DNA of 64,000 bases from Gammaproteobacteria bacterium (GTDB lineage: Bacteria > Pseudomonadota > Gammaproteobacteria > HTCC5015). The translations under genes and the position numbers were made by a program. Where the stretch lies: the NCBI GenBank assembly GCA_013817245.1, contig JACDDA010000001.1, positions 62,001 through 126,000 on the forward strand, given 5' to 3'. The notes below the pieces were generated by a model, which saw nothing but the letters and a program-made list of their open reading frames with translations, was not told where the DNA came from and made no database searches. The first letter of the stretch is position 1, and each line of letters opens with the position of its first letter. This document shows, piece after piece, positions 41,671-50,487 of the stretch.

Positions 41671-42586
41671 ATACTAACAGAGCCAAACCAAATCCCGTTT
41701 TACCATACCCATTTCCGTTATAGAGCATGTATCGTTCGCCTTTATGATCAAACACAAAAGGATATTCAATCATTTCAGAGTCCCATCCATCAGCGGAAAC
41801 ATCAATGCCTACCGCATCCAATGCCAAATTCCATTTTTCTCCATCCTTACAAACCGCGTATCCAATGCGATATTTTGCTCCTATACCACTACGGTAAGAA
41901 AACCACATTTCATAGCCTATTTCTATATTTCCCAGCACCGTAGGTCTTGAAAATGCTTGCGCTCTTCCCAGCTCATAAGGAACAGCTAAGCCTTCACGAT
42001 TCCAAGTATGTCCGTCCACAGAGGAAGCATATTGGATAACATGTAACATTTCTCCATTGCCTGCATCCCACGTTATCGTTGAGCCGTACCACATACTGTA
42101 GCTTTTCTCGTCTTGCTTTTTCACCCATGGATAAGAAAGGCTTATAGGATCAACATTGTCAGAAGTCATGAAAGGATATTCGGAATCTAGCTCTAAGCTG
42201 AGATCAGAGTGCACAATAAGTCGGCCTATATCGCCCCGCCAATGTCCATCTTTAGGATTTTGCCATCCCATAAAAAGCATATACTGTACGCCGTTCGCTT
42301 CATAACAATTGCCAATGCTTATCCCATCGCGATAGAAGCTTCCTTCTGATCCATGCTCAAAAAATGGATTCCTGTGCTCCTGAATAACTTTTCGACTCAC
42401 AATATCAATATCAACAGCACCGACTGAAGATCTGTTGTCAGCATCTCTACCGCTAAAAAAAATACGATAAACGTCTTTTTCAATAAAAACTGCTAAAGGA
42501 TTTGCAGCATGTGATAAAAGCTTAGGATGTCTATTAGCACCAAAAGGACAATAAAGTAAGCCGATTTTTTGCCACCGTCTTTTCAT
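41663..42586 (-). CDS. Predicted five-bladed beta-propeller, glycosidase-like protein
   Basis: 307 residues, no signal peptide. Repeated blade-like segments: VYRIFFSGRDADNRSSVGAV, VQYMLFMGWQNP, SYSMWYGSTITWDAG, GYEMWFSYRSGIGAKYRIGY and RYMLYNGNGYGKTGFG. This spacing is that of GH43/GH32-like propellers. Proteins of this type occur in surface-sugar loci without proven activity. Cytoplasmic location suggests a role in precursor handling or transfer rather than degradation. Its frame overlaps gtrA by 8 nt and the acyltransferase by 4 nt. Confidence 0.65.
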   Translation of the reverse strand: MKRRWQKIGLLYCPFGANRHPKLLSHAANPLAVFIEKDVYRIFFSGRDADNRSSVGAVDIDIVSRKVIQEHRNPFFEHGSEGSFYRDGISIGNCYEANGVQYMLFMGWQNPKDGHWRGDIGRLIVHSDLSLELDSEYPFMTSDNVDPISLSYPWVKKQDEKSYSMWYGSTITWDAGNGEMLHVIQYASSVDGHTWNREGLAVPYELGRAQAFSRPTVLGNIEIGYEMWFSYRSGIGAKYRIGYAVCKDGEKWNLALDAVGIDVSADGWDSEMIEYPFVFDHKGERYMLYNGNGYGKTGFGLALLVYG

Positions 42587-43251
42587 ATTTTTTTTAGCTT
42601 CGTGCTCGGCATAAGTGAACGGTTACTTGCTGTCCCGATGTAAAGCCCATCTGGTTCGGCATCAGCTAATAACAATGCGCCTGCACCAATTACACATCGA
42701 TCACCGATCGTGATGTGATCACGTAACGTTGCATTTACGCCAATAAAGCATTGTTCTCCAATCTCCACACCACCAGAAACAACTACGTGTGAAGCAATAA
42801 AACAGTGATCTTTTATAGTAGAGTGATGACCTATATGATTACCACTCCATAGCGTAACGTTATTACCTATAGTAACAAATGGTTGTATCGTGTTATCTTC
42901 AAAAATAAAACAGTTCTCTCCAATGCAATTGGCATCCAAAATAGTGGCACGAGAACTAATATAGCTGGCCGAACGATATCCCAGTGCCTTCACGGCTAAA
43001 TATTTTTCTTTTCTCACAGAGTTTAATTTAGAGTAACTGAGCGCTACAAAAACTTCATATTGGTCAGGAGAAAAGCGAGTGACGACCTCTTCAAAAGGAA
43101 TTACTGGAAGGTCACAGAAAATTGGTTCCGTTAAATACGCGGCATCAACAGTAAAAGCAACAACTTGGTATTGCGAATCAGAACTAAAATAAAAGTGCGC
43201 AAGTTGCGCAATTTCACCAGAACCAAATATTACCAAATTTTTTTTCATCAC
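42583..43251 (-). CDS. Sugar O/N-acyltransferase, NeuD/PglD-like left-handed helix
   Basis: 222 residues. The N-terminal Rossmann half (NLVIFGSGEIAQLAHFYF) and the C-terminal hexapeptide repeats (SSRATILDANCIGENCFIFE, VTIGNNVTLWSGNHIGHHST and CFIASHVVVSGGVEIGEQCF) are the PglD/NeuD plan. The His in GHHSTI matches the catalytic region. Such enzymes acetylate amino groups of UDP- or dTDP-linked amino-deoxy sugars; WecE product dTDP-Fuc4N is a plausible substrate here. Overlaps the propeller gene by 4 nt. Confidence 0.85.
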   Translation of the reverse strand: MMKKNLVIFGSGEIAQLAHFYFSSDSQYQVVAFTVDAAYLTEPIFCDLPVIPFEEVVTRFSPDQYEVFVALSYSKLNSVRKEKYLAVKALGYRSASYISSRATILDANCIGENCFIFEDNTIQPFVTIGNNVTLWSGNHIGHHSTIKDHCFIASHVVVSGGVEIGEQCFIGVNATLRDHITIGDRCVIGAGALLLADAEPDGLYIGTASNRSLMPSTKLKKI

Positions 43252-43254
43252 CTA

Positions 43255-45129
43255 TTAACCTGCGTGATCGACTAAATATATAACTGTGCACCGATCCACA
43301 GTGCTAGTCTTTAAATATTTATTTTTGACCAACAACTCCCAATCAGGTAAAGCTTGAAATTTTTGCGTATATTTAAAGGTATATAAACCAGATTTAGCCT
43401 GTTTTGCACTAAGATAGACTTTACTCAGATATGTGATCTTATCTTCCCATATTTCAAATTGACATATATCGGAGCCGATAGTGGCTCTTCGAAACTGCAA
43501 TGTATGGCCAAAATAGATACGATCAGATTTGTGCATATTTAACCGCGAACCTTCATCTGTAAATAATGGTACGCGTTCCTTAAAATCTAGACTAACTAAC
43601 GTGAACCAATTTTCAGCCATTCTTAAATCAGTATGATTAAATACATTAATCGGTGCTATACCATAATAATGCGCGGCCTCCCCTCTCGCATTAGCTTGAC
43701 TATTAAATCCAAGATAAGGCATCGGTATCGTTAAAAAGTAAAAAACCGTTAACGTCATCACATGCAAAATTACTACACTTGTCACTTTAGAACGACTATA
43801 GGATCTAGTAGAAGTTCTAATAAGTTTTTTTCTTGGTAACTCACAAATGCCAAATAATTCTAGTCTACGTTTGGCAATGAACCGATACATTACTGGGCCA
43901 ATTTTCAATGCTTTTCCGAGAAGCAGAAGGGGTAATAAAGGCCACAATAAAACCAATGATTTAGACAGCTGAATATAAAAATCATATCCGTACGTAAGCG
44001 TAGCCTTGTCTTCAATAAGACCATAAAGTTCCGTAAGTGATTGATCTCTTGTGATGCCATGACTCATGAGAATGTCTTGATTAGTAGAGGCTGGCTTTAA
44101 TTTAACGATTCCAAAAACATCAATGAATGTCACTACCTGAACAGTCTTGTCACACAAATTACAGCGGTCATCATAAAAAATTTGAATCGACTTATTTGCA
44201 TTTAATCCAAGAGTAGACCAAAAAATAGCAGCCCATAAAACAAACTCAATCTCTGCTAGAGATCCCAAATTCAATACAAAGAACGACAGTGAAAAAAATA
44301 AAATTCCAAAAATAACTATATAAGCACGAAAAATTCCACCCAAAATAACAAAGGGTAAAATCAATGCATACCAAGGCATTATAGACCACAGCGATATTTT
44401 GCCTAAATAAGTAAAATTTTCACTGGATGAAAAAAACACGATTAATTGTGCATACCATGATGACATGAAATTATTAGTTAATAGTAAAGGGCCCGCCACG
44501 CCGGTTGTCCACGCAGGTTCATTTAAATGTATAGCAAGCGAATACATGCAAAGAGCCCAATAACTTATGACTGCCCCAAATTTTGCTAACGCTATTTGTT
44601 CCGGAGTGGGGTCTCCTTCGTAATAAAACAAAAAATATTTGCTCTTCGGTACGAATTTAAGAATTTTTGCATCCAAAGAAATGTACTTGCCTGCATTTGT
44701 AAGTAACAATAAAAGAGAAACCATCGCGGCGATATCATTCCCCAATGTTGATTTTTCAACTACCTGGTCTCCTATTTGCCACATCCCCGCCATCAAAAAT
44801 ATGAATGCCCATTGAGTAAATAAACCCAATACCAAACATATTCCGCCAATTAATTCAGCGATACTCCATAGACCAACAGGAGAAAAATATTCAGAGGGAA
44901 GCAGGAATTGAAGAACAAAAAGACTCCTGATTACTAAAATGCCCCCGAATATGATTCTTAACAAAGCAAATTTATTATGCTCGTACCCAGAAACGCTTAA
45001 AAATACTCTCTTGGCAAGATATTCACCCAACTTCAACATCACGTTAGATAAAGGCGCACAATAACGAATGGCTAAATAGGATAGGACTAAAGTTAAAATA
45101 AAAAATATCAGTGCTTCATTCATGCTCAT
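43255..45129 (-). CDS. HTTM-DCC fusion membrane protein of unknown function
   Basis: 624 residues. About nine N-terminal helices (50-310) resemble the HTTM (vitamin K-dependent carboxylase-like) module: FALLRIIFGGILVIRSLFVL, LWSIAELIGGICLVLGLFTQ. A DCC domain follows with IQIFYDDRCNLCDKTVQVVT, a CxxC thiol pair at 323/326. Two further helices and a C-terminal soluble domain of about 140 residues come last. DCC proteins are thiol-oxidoreductase-like, and HTTM proteins are often next to them. A fusion within a polysaccharide locus is unusual, and the substrate is unknown. Coupled to the methyltransferase upstream by an ATGA overlap. Confidence 0.72.
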   Translation of the reverse strand: MSMNEALIFFILTLVLSYLAIRYCAPLSNVMLKLGEYLAKRVFLSVSGYEHNKFALLRIIFGGILVIRSLFVLQFLLPSEYFSPVGLWSIAELIGGICLVLGLFTQWAFIFLMAGMWQIGDQVVEKSTLGNDIAAMVSLLLLLTNAGKYISLDAKILKFVPKSKYFLFYYEGDPTPEQIALAKFGAVISYWALCMYSLAIHLNEPAWTTGVAGPLLLTNNFMSSWYAQLIVFFSSSENFTYLGKISLWSIMPWYALILPFVILGGIFRAYIVIFGILFFSLSFFVLNLGSLAEIEFVLWAAIFWSTLGLNANKSIQIFYDDRCNLCDKTVQVVTFIDVFGIVKLKPASTNQDILMSHGITRDQSLTELYGLIEDKATLTYGYDFYIQLSKSLVLLWPLLPLLLLGKALKIGPVMYRFIAKRRLELFGICELPRKKLIRTSTRSYSRSKVTSVVILHVMTLTVFYFLTIPMPYLGFNSQANARGEAAHYYGIAPINVFNHTDLRMAENWFTLVSLDFKERVPLFTDEGSRLNMHKSDRIYFGHTLQFRRATIGSDICQFEIWEDKITYLSKVYLSAKQAKSGLYTFKYTQKFQALPDWELLVKNKYLKTSTVDRCTVIYLVDHAG

Positions 45130-45755
45130 TTCCTTACGAGTATCGTGAATTCATATAATTCATAATCATGCAATAGAGCGACGTTACGAGAATAGCGTCT
45201 TTTACAAAAATCAAAAATAATACAAGGATCGGCGTAGTATAAATAGTCGCGCATTTTATTTTTATCAGAATAAGAAGTTAAACAGTTGAAAGAAAAACCA
45301 ATACGACTGGTTTTATCGAGCACATCAAGAGTATCTTCTAGATAAGACCGCCATTCGTTGTCGGGTCTTTCCAAACGAACATTAAATATCCCACTCGCTA
45401 TGCCGTAATCCGCAATTTCATCAGGATTACCAGACAACACAAACCGAGCATTAGACTTATTTTTATAACGCTGTTCGGCTGCTTGAATCATACTATCGGA
45501 GACGTCAATTCCAGAATAAGAGAAGTGTTGATATTTACACGCAAGATAATCATATAGTGCGCCATAGCCGCATCCAAGATCATTTATTGAAAATGGGTGG
45601 GTTGCATCAATAATTTTGCATAACTGCGCAAAACGTAACGTTTGACTTTCTTCTCCATTCCAATCAACTCCGCATGGGGTTTCTCCATGCTGAGTAAATT
45701 TAGTGCTGTAGTAATCAGCAATCTCTGCCAATAGATCAATTTGTGTTTTTTGCAT
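45126..45755 (-). CDS. SAM-dependent methyltransferase
   Basis: 209 residues. SAM site INDLGCGYGALYDYLACKYQ, then YSGIDVSDSMIQAAEQRY and a VLDKTSRIGFSFNCLTSYSD middle region. N-terminal MQKTQIDLLAEIADYYSTKF is common in WbmH-like methyltransferases from O-antigen loci. Substrate unknown; a sugar hydroxyl or chain terminus is likely by context. It overlaps the end of the GT2 gene by 20 nt. Confidence 0.85.
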   Translation of the reverse strand: MQKTQIDLLAEIADYYSTKFTQHGETPCGVDWNGEESQTLRFAQLCKIIDATHPFSINDLGCGYGALYDYLACKYQHFSYSGIDVSDSMIQAAEQRYKNKSNARFVLSGNPDEIADYGIASGIFNVRLERPDNEWRSYLEDTLDVLDKTSRIGFSFNCLTSYSDKNKMRDYLYYADPCIIFDFCKRRYSRNVALLHDYELYEFTILVRK

Positions 45756-46665
45756 AAATTTGCTTCACAATAGTATAAGGACGCTGTTTTATTTCAGAAA
45801 ATATTTTTGAAAGATAAATGCCAACCACCCCTATAAAAGAAATAATCATACCGCCTAACAACCAGATTGAAGCCATAACAGACGTCCAGCCGCTTAATGG
45901 TCGCGCAAGAAAAATCCAGTTAATTGTTAAGTAAGCGATATAGGTACTTGCAATTAGACAAATAGATAAACCGATATAAAAAATGCCAACTAAAGGAACA
46001 TTACTAAATGAAGTAACTGAATTAACTAACAATGACATTTTCCTACGAAGAGTATAAGTAGTTTCACTTGTACTGTGCTTTTTCACAATGTAAGGACATT
46101 GCTCAAAGCCAGTGATGTGCCAGAGCCCAGCCATAAAGACCTCTCTTTCTTTATGGAGCAACAAAGCATCAACATAACGGCGAGTCATCAGTCGAGCAGT
46201 CACAATATTTTCTGGCAAGGCTATACCTGTAAGAATTTTGAAGAAACGATAAAACCACTGACCACTCCAGCGCTCGAACCAACCACCCTTGCGCTTTTCT
46301 TGAATACCATATACAACATCACAATGTTGATTTTGCATTTTTTTGGCGAAGACAATCAAACACTCGGGCTCTTCTTCCAAATCGCTATCAAGCAGTAATA
46401 TCCAATCTCCTTTCGCATGCGCAAGTCCCGTCATCATTGCTTTATGATGTCCAAAATTACGCGACAGATCAACAACAACAACATGAATGTCACTATCAAC
46501 GAGTTGCACCGCAAGGTTCAGGCTGTTATCAGGCGAGCCATCGTTTACTAAAACAATTTCATAATCTTCATTTGCTAACTGTTTAGCTACAGCACTCGTT
46601 CGCTGATAAAATTCATTGAGGTAAGGTGCTGATTGGTAAAGCGTTGCAACAATAGAAAGCCTCAT
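45736..46665 (-). CDS. Polyprenyl-phosphate glycosyltransferase (GtrB/DPM1-like GT2)
   Basis: 309 residues from ATG 46665, 2 nt after the WbqC stop. GT2 catalytic part: LSIVATLYQSAPYLNEFYQR, YEIVLVNDGSPDNSLNLA, DLSRNFGHHKAMMTGLAHAK and LLLDSDLEEEP. The pattern DLSRNFGHxxA is that of dolichol/undecaprenyl-phosphate transferases. Two C-terminal helices anchor it in the membrane. It would make an undecaprenyl-phosphate sugar donor for the GtrA protein at 41239. Confidence 0.92.
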   Translation of the reverse strand: MRLSIVATLYQSAPYLNEFYQRTSAVAKQLANEDYEIVLVNDGSPDNSLNLAVQLVDSDIHVVVVDLSRNFGHHKAMMTGLAHAKGDWILLLDSDLEEEPECLIVFAKKMQNQHCDVVYGIQEKRKGGWFERWSGQWFYRFFKILTGIALPENIVTARLMTRRYVDALLLHKEREVFMAGLWHITGFEQCPYIVKKHSTSETTYTLRRKMSLLVNSVTSFSNVPLVGIFYIGLSICLIASTYIAYLTINWIFLARPLSGWTSVMASIWLLGGMIISFIGVVGIYLSKIFSEIKQRPYTIVKQIYAKNTN

Positions 46666-46667
46666 AA

Positions 46668-47357
46668 CTACACGTATCTCATATAGTGGCGCGCATCTTT
46701 CCCGCAATTAAAGAGCAAGTCTAAAATCGTAACGCCATGAGTAAACTCACCCCAAAGCTGGGGATATTCACGATACCCAGCATAATCAAACCAAGTCAAT
46801 GTAATACCCCTATCAGCAAACAGTTGCTCTTCAACATAACCTTTGGCTGCAGGACCGGAAATATATTCTGCACCGCCTGCCTGCACACATAAGTCAACTA
46901 AACGCTCTGTTTTACCTTCCAATAAAGAATATTCACATGAGTCAGTAATCTTAGTAGTTATACTCAAGTAAGTACAAATAGCCTCAATAAAATGGCGATT
47001 GAGTTGAGATAGATGAGTGTAAGACCCTGTCATATAAAGTGGCTCTAACCATGCTGCAATTTCATCAAAATGTGGTGCGCGCTTATAGTTCTGCAACAAC
47101 GCTTTCCAATGCGCTCCCGCCCATTCCAGACCATCGATCTCAGTTTCTCGAATTTTTTGGTAGTATTTACCTTTAACCATAACAGGCACAGTAAGCCACT
47201 GCACTCCCTGTGGAGTTTTAATTTGATTGCGATTGCGCCAGTCACGCCGTGTATATTGCATGTCATCGTACAAAATAAATTCGTCCACAGCCGCGATCAA
47301 ATCGAAATATCCTTTCCAGGGAATATAATTAGATTGTAAAATTGCGATTTTTTTCAT
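46668..47357 (-). CDS. WbqC-family protein
   Basis: 229 residues. Opens [20 protein letters not shown], the WbqC signature, and continues [39 protein letters not shown] and [10 protein letters not shown]. The family is found in surface-sugar clusters with amino-deoxy sugars; its reaction is not well established. Start 47357 chosen for the family N-terminus; 47366 is possible. It is followed after 2 nt by the GT2 gene and preceded by a 320-nt gap. Confidence 0.93.
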   Translation of the reverse strand: MKKIAILQSNYIPWKGYFDLIAAVDEFILYDDMQYTRRDWRNRNQIKTPQGVQWLTVPVMVKGKYYQKIRETEIDGLEWAGAHWKALLQNYKRAPHFDEIAAWLEPLYMTGSYTHLSQLNRHFIEAICTYLSITTKITDSCEYSLLEGKTERLVDLCVQAGGAEYISGPAAKGYVEEQLFADRGITLTWFDYAGYREYPQLWGEFTHGVTILDLLFNCGKDARHYMRYV

Positions 47358-47677
47358 TCGGATCATTTTTCACTTTAAAATTTTTTATTTTCCATTTACG
47401 GAACTATAATTTCACTATGCCAGAGAAACTAATTTCGCATCATGACGAAATGATGCTTCACTTTAAATATATAATACAACCTGGAAAGGCTTTAAAATTA
47501 ATTCGCATTCCTTATTAAAGAATTAACATACCGTTATGAATAATTTGAAAGCTCTGCATGTAATCAATATTAAAATGTAATATGTCTAGTAAGTTTTACA
47601 TTCTTCTTAAAAGAATAAATTTGACTTGTAATGCGTAACTTTAGTCAATGCCTTTAAAACTAAAGTTAACATAATTA
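47358..47677. other. AT-rich intergenic stretch with inverted repeat (47636-47668)
   Basis: About 320 nt with no gene. TAACTTTAGT and ACTAAAGTTA form an inverted repeat with a 13-base loop just past the GT-C stop, a possible transcript end without a clear T-run. The remainder must hold the WbqC promoter; I see no confident -35/-10 pair. No repeats or RNA genes recognised. Confidence 0.5.
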
Positions 47678-49237
47678 CTATTTTTTAATATATATGCGAT
47701 AAATAGGCGACCACCTATCATCATAATAACGTTTGAAATTATTAATAAAATATTCATCAAGTATGAGATGTGTGTTGCGGAAACGCAACTCGTCTCGTCC
47801 ATCGAGCGGATAATCAAATATTATCACTAATTTGACGTCACTCGCTTTAATACGTTCAATTTCAGCCTTTTGGAATGCTTCACTGCGAGGAAACAAAACA
47901 TAAGTTTCCCATACCGGTGATTTGCGATTCAATACAGCATAGGCCCCCGGCCAAAAAGGCATAGCAACAAAACTTTCCCCATTTGGGGTAAATTCTTCTG
48001 TCAACTTTTTCAGCATCATTAAATCAGCGGCTTCACTCGGTACGACCTTAAATTGATCTGCGCCAATATTAATTTTGTTGCAAGTATGTTTTAGGCATAT
48101 CCAACTCGGTTGACCGGGAACGAGTATTATTAAACTGGTTACAAAAAGCAGTCCTACTATTGCTGCTTTGATTCTTATCGATTGATTTAATGACAATACC
48201 AAGATGCCAATTAATAAAGGCGGAATACCCGGTGCTAAATGATGCAAATCTGCTCTGGAATAAGCGTAGTGAGAATAAGGGAGCGCTAAAAATACTGATG
48301 CTACCAATGCTGGGGCCACTTGTTTTTCTTTCCATTTTCTCCATAAAACCCATGGAATCCCTAATATCCAGAATAATCCAATAGCAATAAAAGAAAATCC
48401 CAATAACAAACCTTGCAATATTTCAAAAAGAGGCAGCTGCCCAAAAGGAACACGCCATGGCCAAGGAATCGGAACGAATATATTCGTAGCTTGAGACTCA
48501 AACAAAAAAACAATGCTGTCTATAAAAGCCGAGGCAAATCCCGACATAGTAATTAACATTAATAAAACGGGAAGATATCCAATAAAAATCCCGCCGCCCC
48601 AGCAGAAAAATGCTTTTATAAAATTGATCTTGGTTCCATCGCGAATTGCCAAATATCCCATAACGCCGAGAGTAGCAAGCACACCATATACACCATGGTT
48701 TCGACCAAAAACTGCCGCTAAACCTACAATCAAGCCCGTTATGAAATACCTATAATATGACGGCTTATTAATAAGAAAAGTAAGAACGCCTATCAATAGA
48801 TAAGGCAAACAAGTATCAAAAAATCTATAGTTAAGAAATGTCCATAAAGCCAATGTTATTGTTACAGCCCCCAATAAAATGAGATTAGGCTGTACCTCTT
48901 TTTGAAAAATTGTTTTCAACCCGATAAAAAGACAGATGGCTTGGAAAATCGAAGTAGTTGCTCTTAAAGCCACCAACCCATTATCGCCCCATAAACCCAT
49001 TAAAGTCGCAGACCAATAATAACGGCCTGGATCGTAAGCCATAAAATCGCGAATAGGCACTTCTCCCACCATAACTCGCTGGACGCCATACCAAAGAAAA
49101 CCTTCATCCCATAACAAAGCCTGCCCATTATGACTTTGCCAAAGAAACATCCCTAATACCGTAACTATCGTTGCGAACAGTATTGAAACAGACTGCGGAA
49201 ATGTTTGACCCGCTAACTTGTCTATTTTTTTAATCAT
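47678..49237 (-). CDS. GT-C family membrane glycosyltransferase
   Basis: 519 residues, about eleven membrane helices. The first periplasmic loop carries LLWDEGFLWYGVQRVMVGE with an acidic Asp-Glu pair in the place typical of GT-C enzymes (ArnT/PMT-like), followed by RDFMAYDPGRYYW. A C-terminal periplasmic part runs from about 400. Such proteins take sugars from undecaprenyl phosphate carriers outside the inner membrane, which suits the GtrA/GtrB-like genes nearby. ATG 49237 is chosen over 49249, whose AAGG is too close. Confidence 0.8.
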   Translation of the reverse strand: MIKKIDKLAGQTFPQSVSILFATIVTVLGMFLWQSHNGQALLWDEGFLWYGVQRVMVGEVPIRDFMAYDPGRYYWSATLMGLWGDNGLVALRATTSIFQAICLFIGLKTIFQKEVQPNLILLGAVTITLALWTFLNYRFFDTCLPYLLIGVLTFLINKPSYYRYFITGLIVGLAAVFGRNHGVYGVLATLGVMGYLAIRDGTKINFIKAFFCWGGGIFIGYLPVLLMLITMSGFASAFIDSIVFLFESQATNIFVPIPWPWRVPFGQLPLFEILQGLLLGFSFIAIGLFWILGIPWVLWRKWKEKQVAPALVASVFLALPYSHYAYSRADLHHLAPGIPPLLIGILVLSLNQSIRIKAAIVGLLFVTSLIILVPGQPSWICLKHTCNKINIGADQFKVVPSEAADLMMLKKLTEEFTPNGESFVAMPFWPGAYAVLNRKSPVWETYVLFPRSEAFQKAEIERIKASDVKLVIIFDYPLDGRDELRFRNTHLILDEYFINNFKRYYDDRWSPIYRIYIKK

Positions 49238-49304
49238 ACAAAAACGCATCCTTGGTATAAAAAATTTAATTATTTAATAGAAAATCATTAACTATCGAAA
49301 AACT

Positions 49305-50435
49305 TTACAAAATATTAGAAAGTGCATTTACTACTTTATTTACATTCTCCATACCAATCCATAAGGGCAAACGCAATAAACGATCTGATAAATCTTCTGT
49401 ATGAGTCATATTTCCATGGGTTTTCGAATATTGTTTGCCCGCTATAGAAACATGGAGCGGGACATAATGAAAGACTGCATTAACGCCCTGTTTCTTAAGT
49501 CCATCAATCACTCTCATACGAGTTCCCAATGAATCTAGTAGCACATAATACATGTGGGCATTATGTTGACAGTGCGCAGGAATAATTGGCCGTCGCAATT
49601 TACCGGCTTTTTCCAACGATTCAAATTGTTCATGATATTGCGTCCAGAGCTCTAATCTTCGTTCTGTAATATTAAAAGCCTCTTCCATTTGCGCCCAAAG
49701 AAAAGCTGCAACAATCTCACTAGGCAAATATGAAGATCCGACATCAACCCAGGTATACTTATCGATTTGGCCGCGGAAAAATTGACTCCGGTTAGTACCT
49801 TTTTCACGAATAATTTCTGCTCTCTCTATGAAATTTTCATCATTAACTAACAAAGCGCCGCCTTCGCCAGAAATAATATTTTTTGTTTCATGGAAAGAAT
49901 ACGCTCCTAAATTTCCAATCGTACCCAGTGATCGATCTTTATAAGTCGACATAACACCTTGCGCAGCATCTTCTATGACGATGAGATTGTAACGATGAGC
50001 AATCTCCATAATGGAGTCCATTTCACATGCCACTCCAGCATAATGCACAGGGACAATCGCTCGCGTCCGTCCAGTAATCGCGGCTTCAATTAATGTCTCA
50101 TCAATATTTAATGTGTCAAAACGAATATCTACGAATACAGGTACTCCGCCTCGAAGAACAAAAGCATTAGCCGTAGACACGAATGTATAAGAAGGCATTA
50201 TTATTTCATCACCAGGCTGAATATTTGCCAGAAGGGCAGCCATCTCCAGCGACGCAGTACAGGAATGCGTAAGCAATGCTTTTTTCGTGCCTGTGATTTT
50301 CTCTAACCAAGCATGACAATTTTTAGTAAAGCGGCCATCTCCGGCTAGATGAGCGTCATGATGCGCTTGAGCAATATAATAGAGCTCACGCCCAGTCATA
50401 TAAGGTTTGTTAAAAGGAATAGAACTAACTGTCAT
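49305..50435 (-). CDS. wecE: dTDP-4-amino-4,6-dideoxygalactose transaminase
   Basis: 376 residues matching E. coli WecE through its length: LLTHSCTASLEMAALL, GDEIIMPSYTFVSTANAFVL, VPVHYAGVACEMD, and PLP Lys185 in SFHETKN, then EKGTNRSQFFRGQIDKYTW. It converts dTDP-4-keto-6-deoxyglucose to dTDP-Fuc4N. The substrate comes from RfbA and RfbB in this window. The companion WecD acetyltransferase and WecF transferase of the enterobacterial common antigen system are not present, so Fuc4N or a derivative is likely used in the local polysaccharide instead. Confidence 0.95.
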   Translation of the reverse strand: MTVSSIPFNKPYMTGRELYYIAQAHHDAHLAGDGRFTKNCHAWLEKITGTKKALLTHSCTASLEMAALLANIQPGDEIIMPSYTFVSTANAFVLRGGVPVFVDIRFDTLNIDETLIEAAITGRTRAIVPVHYAGVACEMDSIMEIAHRYNLIVIEDAAQGVMSTYKDRSLGTIGNLGAYSFHETKNIISGEGGALLVNDENFIERAEIIREKGTNRSQFFRGQIDKYTWVDVGSSYLPSEIVAAFLWAQMEEAFNITERRLELWTQYHEQFESLEKAGKLRRPIIPAHCQHNAHMYYVLLDSLGTRMRVIDGLKKQGVNAVFHYVPLHVSIAGKQYSKTHGNMTHTEDLSDRLLRLPLWIGMENVNKVVNALSNIL

Positions 50436-50487
50436 TCTTAATATCTCTTTTTTTAAAAGGAATTTTAAACTCTACTTTATAAAAATA

